A program made the position numbers and the translations under genes. DNA of 44,405 nt from an uncultured Porphyromonadaceae bacterium (GTDB lineage Bacteria; Bacteroidota; Bacteroidia; Bacteroidales; Muribaculaceae), in contig CAMWLR010000013.1 of NCBI GenBank assembly GCA_947175215.1, positions 1 through 44,405 of the forward strand, read 5' to 3'. Positions 40,719-44,405 of this stretch are shown in pieces. Below the pieces are notes generated by a model that saw only the letters and a list, made by a program, of their open reading frames with translations, was not told where the DNA came from and made no database searches. Positions within the stretch are counted from its first letter, which is position 1. The number at the start of each line of letters is the position of its first letter.

Positions 40719-43700
40719 TTACCAATCGATGGGGATGATTTTGGAGTCGAGGGGAAAGTAGAGGTAACCCTCGAGGGTGTCGTATCCGCACTCTGACAGC
40801 AGTATCATATAGTCGCGTACCTGATCGTGGTATTTGCGGAACATCTCTTTGTTGAGGTGGCCGAATTTGTAATCAACCACGATTGCGCGTCCGTCGGGCA
40901 TTATCATGACGCGGTCGGGACGACGGACACCCTCAACCGCAGTCAGCGGGCGCTCGGTCATCAGTTGGGTATAACTGTCAAACCAGGGTGCGACGCGGGG
41001 ATCACGCAGTGCCTCCGTGAGCTTGTCGAAGTATGGTTGCCATTGAGTAGGGGTGAGCGCACGGCGGTGGGCCGCACGCTCCATTGCCAACGGCAGATCG
41101 TCCGGGTGTGCGACATTTGCCAGGACATCGTGCAGGAAGTTGCCGAGATGACGCTCGTCAGAGATGTTGAACACCCACTGCCCGTCGGCATCTTTAGCGA
41201 GTGACATGTCGGCGGGTCGCTCGATGCGATACTCATTTATCAGTGTGTCGTAGGGTATCTCGGTGTCAAAACTATCGGGCCGCTCGGGCGCACCGGGATA
41301 GAACGGGGTGTCATACATCTCGCAGCGGTAAACAGGCTGAGAACTGTCGTCAGACTCATCAGTGACGATCTCTATCTCAGTGTCGCGTCGGTGCGGTGTG
41401 ACCTGGTGGCCGAGAATGAGCAGTTGCTCTCCTCTCTCCCGTTCCTCCCCCTTAGATAACTCAGGCAACAGCGGTGTGAGCCACTCGGTCTCATCGGGGG
41501 TAAGACCCAGGTCGGCGATAGCTGTCGAGGAGGCCGATATGACAGCCTCATATAGAGCCTTGGCCAGTGTGCGTCCCCGGCCGCCGGCGAGGTCGGCATA
41601 GACGATCAGTTCGTCTACCGCGCGGGTAAATGCCACATACGCCACATTAAGGGTGTCGATAGTCTGAGCCACCCGGAATCGGGTGGTGTCATCAGCCAGC
41701 ATCGGGATGCTGCTGTAATTTTCATTGCGCAGAGGTATGTAGGGGGGTACATCCCCGGCATCGATTCCGGCGAATCCGTGGCGGTCGAGGGCATACCACT
41801 CCTCACCCATGAACTTGACGATCTCATCTTTGCAGAAAGGTATATGCACGCATGACATCTCGAGACCTTTTGACTGGTGCACCGTCATTACCCTAATGGC
41901 ATCGAGGCCGTCGGGAGCGGGGAGAGTATTGAAACGTCCGCGCGTATCCCACCATTTGAGGAAACTCTCGACATCTGACTGGCCACCCTCCTCAAAGTCT
42001 GACACGAGATCTTGAAAGGCTGTTAGGAACGCAGCCTCAGACTGCCGTGTCTCGGGGGGGACGGATTCGAGAATAATCTTCTCGGTGATGGCATAGAGGC
42101 TCGGGCACTCAGACTCGACCGATGGCGGCAACTCAGACTCGGGGAGCGGGGCGCTATCATCTTTGACAGAGAGCAGTGACGATGTCGCGGCTATCGCTTT
42201 CTCGAGAGCCTCGCCGGGGGTAAGACGGCGCATAACCTGATTCCCGTCAGGATCGGTCACCGGGGCGCCCGACTCATCTGTGACGGCAATGGTGTCGAAT
42301 GCTGACAGCTCATAGCGATGTATCAGGCGGTTGCGCAGAAACTCAGGATTGAGTTTCACCGCCGGCTCGCCGTCGGCGCGGGGTTGTGATGTATCGGCGA
42401 CATAGAGAGGCGAGGTGGTGAGACGTAGCATGCCGATGACAAGCTGCACGGCCGGTGAGGCCGCGATCTCGAGTGCGTCAGACGACATTATCTCGACCGG
42501 GCCGTGACGCCACGTGCTGTCGTTCATCAGGTCGAGCAGATATGAGATGACCATCTGTCCCTGAGAGTGCGTCCTGACCAATACGGCTATATCGCGTGGT
42601 GAGAATCCGGCCGTCAGCTGCCGGTCAATCTCCTCGCCCAGGTGACGCAAGACGTCATCATCGGTCCAGGTCTCATAACCCGGTTGGGCATCAGTATCAA
42701 CCGCGGCTGACCCGGCCTCGGGTTTATACTCTTTCTCAGGGCCGAATATCATCTTGACATATCCGTGGCGGTCGCGCGATTTAGGGGCTACCTGTTGTAT
42801 CACGCCTGAGAAAGTGCGTGTCACTGCGTCTGAGCCGATGGTGGCGTCCTCCTGACGGGCGAGCAGGGTGAAGAGGGTATTGTTAAACCTGACCACCTCG
42901 GGGGTACTGCGCCAGTTGGTGTTCTCACTTATGGCAATACCTCTGATGTCGACATCGCCGGCACCAAACCGTCGGATTACCTCATCCTGCACCTCATTGC
43001 CGAGCAGTTCGGGGTTAGAGTTGCGGAATCGGTATATACATTGCTTTTCGTCACCGATTATCAGGTTGTCCTTGCCACGCGCGAGCGAGTCTATGAGCAG
43101 CGGTGATAGATTGCTCCACTGCATCTCTGACGTGTCTTGAAACTCATCAATCAGGAAATGCTCAAGGCGGCATCCGATGCGCTCATAGACAAACGGTACC
43201 TCTGACTCGCAGATGACCTTATGCAGCAGCGAGTTGGTGTCACCAAGCAGAAATGCCTCATTCTCACGGCAATAATCCTCGATGTGGCGGCAGGCGACCG
43301 AGAAGAGCCCTAACAGATATATCTGCTTGCGCAGTTTCTTATAAAGATAAGCGTCCTGAAAGTATTTCATCCCCAGGCGCAGAATCCCCAACAGCAGACT
43401 GTCGATGTCATCGCTCCACGACAACCCTTTTGAGGGCTTGTTGTGGCGCTTACCGTCAGGCTCAAGGGCCGATGATAGGGTAGTGGTCTTATGTTCAAGA
43501 GGTGAGTATGAATAATCTCCGTTACTCCACCGGTCGAGATACCCCGTGCGCAGGGTCTTGGGTATCAACTCATATTCAGGCATCGCTGCCAGGCCACGGG
43601 CAAGCGAGGTGATCTCATCCTGACGTGATTTGAGCGAGTCGCGCAAACCGGCTGAGAAACGTTCGAGCCGATCGGGGTCAGACAGGTAGTCGAGTATTTC

Positions 43701-44399
43701 GCGACTATGGGTCTTGAATGTCTCGCCGCGTAGTGTCGAGATGGTGTGTATCAGTTCGACATTGGTGCGTGAGGCGCGCGCCATCAGGTTGGCATTGTTA
43801 CCCCCCTCGATGCGGGCCTCCATATAGTTTGTCAGCCATGATTTGAGCAGGCGAAGCCGGTGTGCTTCGGCATCATCGCTCCTTTTAGGGGGGAGGTTGA
43901 TCGACCCGAGCATCTCACCCACAGCCGTGGCTATCACATAGTGGTCATCTATCTCGAGGTTAAAAGACTCGGGCAGATCGAGCTCGCGGGTGAATATATG
44001 CAGTACGTTCTGAAAAAATGAGTCGATGGTCGAGACATTGAACGAAGTGAAGTTAAACAGCAGATCGGTCAACGCCCTGCGGGCAGCCTCGGCGATGGCG
44101 CGCTCAGATGCACCATAGACCTTACGCAGATAGCTCAAATAATTACTCTTGCCGGTGTTGTCGGCCAACAGGCTCAGCTCATTGATGATACGGGTGGTCA
44201 TCTCCTGGGTGGCCTTGTTGGTGAAAGTTATCGCCAGGATACGACCGTGTGCCTTAGGTTTGAGAAAACCGTAGTCTCCCTTGTCATAGAGGCGGTAATT
44301 CCCTTTGTCATCTCGCTCACCTAAGAGCATCGTTATATATTGGCGGGTGAGAGAGTAAGTTTTTCCCGACCCGGCCGAAGCCTTATGTATCGTCAGCAC
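40719..44399 (-). CDS. addA: AddA-type UvrD helicase-nuclease
   Basis: The 1226-residue protein is a superfamily 1 helicase with Walker A SAGSGKTY (residues 8-15), AITFTNKATQEM (motif Ia), LIDEFQDTS (motif II), VMTVHQSKGLE (motif V), and a C-terminal PD-(D/E)XK nuclease with D1162 and D1176-Y-K1178 in VVDYKF. This is the AddA plan: it resects double-strand breaks and loads RecA together with AddB. The first visible start is GTG at 44399, with MLTIHKASAGSGKT matching homologue N-termini; only six more bases are in the window, so a start a few codons upstream is possible. addB would be expected upstream, outside the window. Confidence 0.92.
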   Translation of the reverse strand: MLTIHKASAGSGKTYSLTRQYITMLLGERDDKGNYRLYDKGDYGFLKPKAHGRILAITFTNKATQEMTTRIINELSLLADNTGKSNYLSYLRKVYGASERAIAEAARRALTDLLFNFTSFNVSTIDSFFQNVLHIFTRELDLPESFNLEIDDHYVIATAVGEMLGSINLPPKRSDDAEAHRLRLLKSWLTNYMEARIEGGNNANLMARASRTNVELIHTISTLRGETFKTHSREILDYLSDPDRLERFSAGLRDSLKSRQDEITSLARGLAAMPEYELIPKTLRTGYLDRWSNGDYSYSPLEHKTTTLSSALEPDGKRHNKPSKGLSWSDDIDSLLLGILRLGMKYFQDAYLYKKLRKQIYLLGLFSVACRHIEDYCRENEAFLLGDTNSLLHKVICESEVPFVYERIGCRLEHFLIDEFQDTSEMQWSNLSPLLIDSLARGKDNLIIGDEKQCIYRFRNSNPELLGNEVQDEVIRRFGAGDVDIRGIAISENTNWRSTPEVVRFNNTLFTLLARQEDATIGSDAVTRTFSGVIQQVAPKSRDRHGYVKMIFGPEKEYKPEAGSAAVDTDAQPGYETWTDDDVLRHLGEEIDRQLTAGFSPRDIAVLVRTHSQGQMVISYLLDLMNDSTWRHGPVEIMSSDALEIAASPAVQLVIGMLRLTTSPLYVADTSQPRADGEPAVKLNPEFLRNRLIHRYELSAFDTIAVTDESGAPVTDPDGNQVMRRLTPGEALEKAIAATSSLLSVKDDSAPLPESELPPSVESECPSLYAITEKIILESVPPETRQSEAAFLTAFQDLVSDFEEGGQSDVESFLKWWDTRGRFNTLPAPDGLDAIRVMTVHQSKGLEMSCVHIPFCKDEIVKFMGEEWYALDRHGFAGIDAGDVPPYIPLRNENYSSIPMLADDTTRFRVAQTIDTLNVAYVAFTRAVDELIVYADLAGGRGRTLAKALYEAVISASSTAIADLGLTPDETEWLTPLLPELSKGEERERGEQLLILGHQVTPHRRDTEIEIVTDESDDSSQPVYRCEMYDTPFYPGAPERPDSFDTEIPYDTLINEYRIERPADMSLAKDADGQWVFNISDERHLGNFLHDVLANVAHPDDLPLAMERAAHRRALTPTQWQPYFDKLTEALRDPRVAPWFDSYTQLMTERPLTAVEGVRRPDRVMIMPDGRAIVVDYKFGHLNKEMFRKYHDQVRDYMILLSECGYDTLEGYLYFPLDSKIIPIDW

Positions 44400-44405
44400 T
44401 GCCTT

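Overview
The window is chromosomal DNA of a Bacteroidota bacterium, most likely order Bacteroidales, possibly a gut Muribaculaceae-like lineage (family not proven here). The evidence is: several -7 elements of the form TAnnTTTG, some with a TTG about 20 bases upstream; Bacteroidota-restricted families (OstA-like protein, DUF6377 regulator, DUF4491, DUF5063, DcaP-type porin); lipoprotein signal peptides, one followed by the acidic C-G-K-D-D-D surface-export pattern; and the phylum's AddA-type nuclease-helicase. Core genes are GC-rich. Only the 27.9-29.8 kb segment is clearly AT-richer and looks accessory.

Layout. 1-5.3 kb (minus): a zinc-ribbon protein cut by the window edge, an M18 aminopeptidase, an OstA-like envelope protein and a SurA-like chaperone; a DUF6377 membrane regulator diverges from surA. 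7.0-9.1 kb: a paralogue of an FKBP prolyl isomerase that has lost its catalytic core, then an AspT/YidE-type transporter. 9.2-15.0 kb (minus): pyrE, an SRPBCC protein, a Cys-rich lipoprotein and a DbpA-like RNA helicase in one run; pepD, an N-acetylmuramidase and DUF4491 in another. 15.1-16.0 kb (plus): a tiny membrane protein overlapping an OmpH/Skp-like lipoprotein. 16.4-21.3 kb (minus): tsaB-dnaE-trxA. 21.3-27.9 kb (plus): yicC, a GH53 endo-galactanase, gmk, nadD, DUF5063, ligA and the intact FKBP isomerase. 29.8-34.4 kb (minus): a very large TamB. 34.6-40.6 kb (plus): a beta-barrel protein, ferritin, mutS, a low-molecular-weight phosphatase and a DcaP-like porin, closed by a strong bidirectional terminator. 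40.7 kb to the end (minus): AddA.

The most unusual part is 27.9-29.8 kb. Two 436-bp direct repeats, identical by eye (28132-28567 and 29322-29757), flank a promoter and one AT-rich, probably surface-exposed lipoprotein gene, giving a 1190-bp repeating unit that homologous recombination could delete or amplify. Each repeat is itself a nested palindrome: two roughly 130-bp stem-loop units in inverted orientation, with 32-bp outer and 36-bp inner inverted repeats around a 169-bp core. A third, diverged single unit lies at 16183-16326, so this is a dispersed repeat family resembling an oversized REPIN or MITE. Just before the first repeat lies a 33-codon relic of the C-terminus of a second DbpA-like helicase, next to the intact FKBP gene. 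At 7.1-10.5 kb the situation is reversed: intact helicase, gutted FKBP. This looks like reciprocal decay of a duplicated or exchanged FKBP/helicase pair.

Most genes serve housekeeping functions: replication and repair (dnaE, ligA, mutS, addA), nucleotide and cofactor synthesis (pyrE, gmk, nadD), tRNA modification (tsaB), and envelope biogenesis (surA, OstA-like, ompH-like, tamB, porins). All gene calls come from reading translated sequence and motifs by eye; no database search was run.
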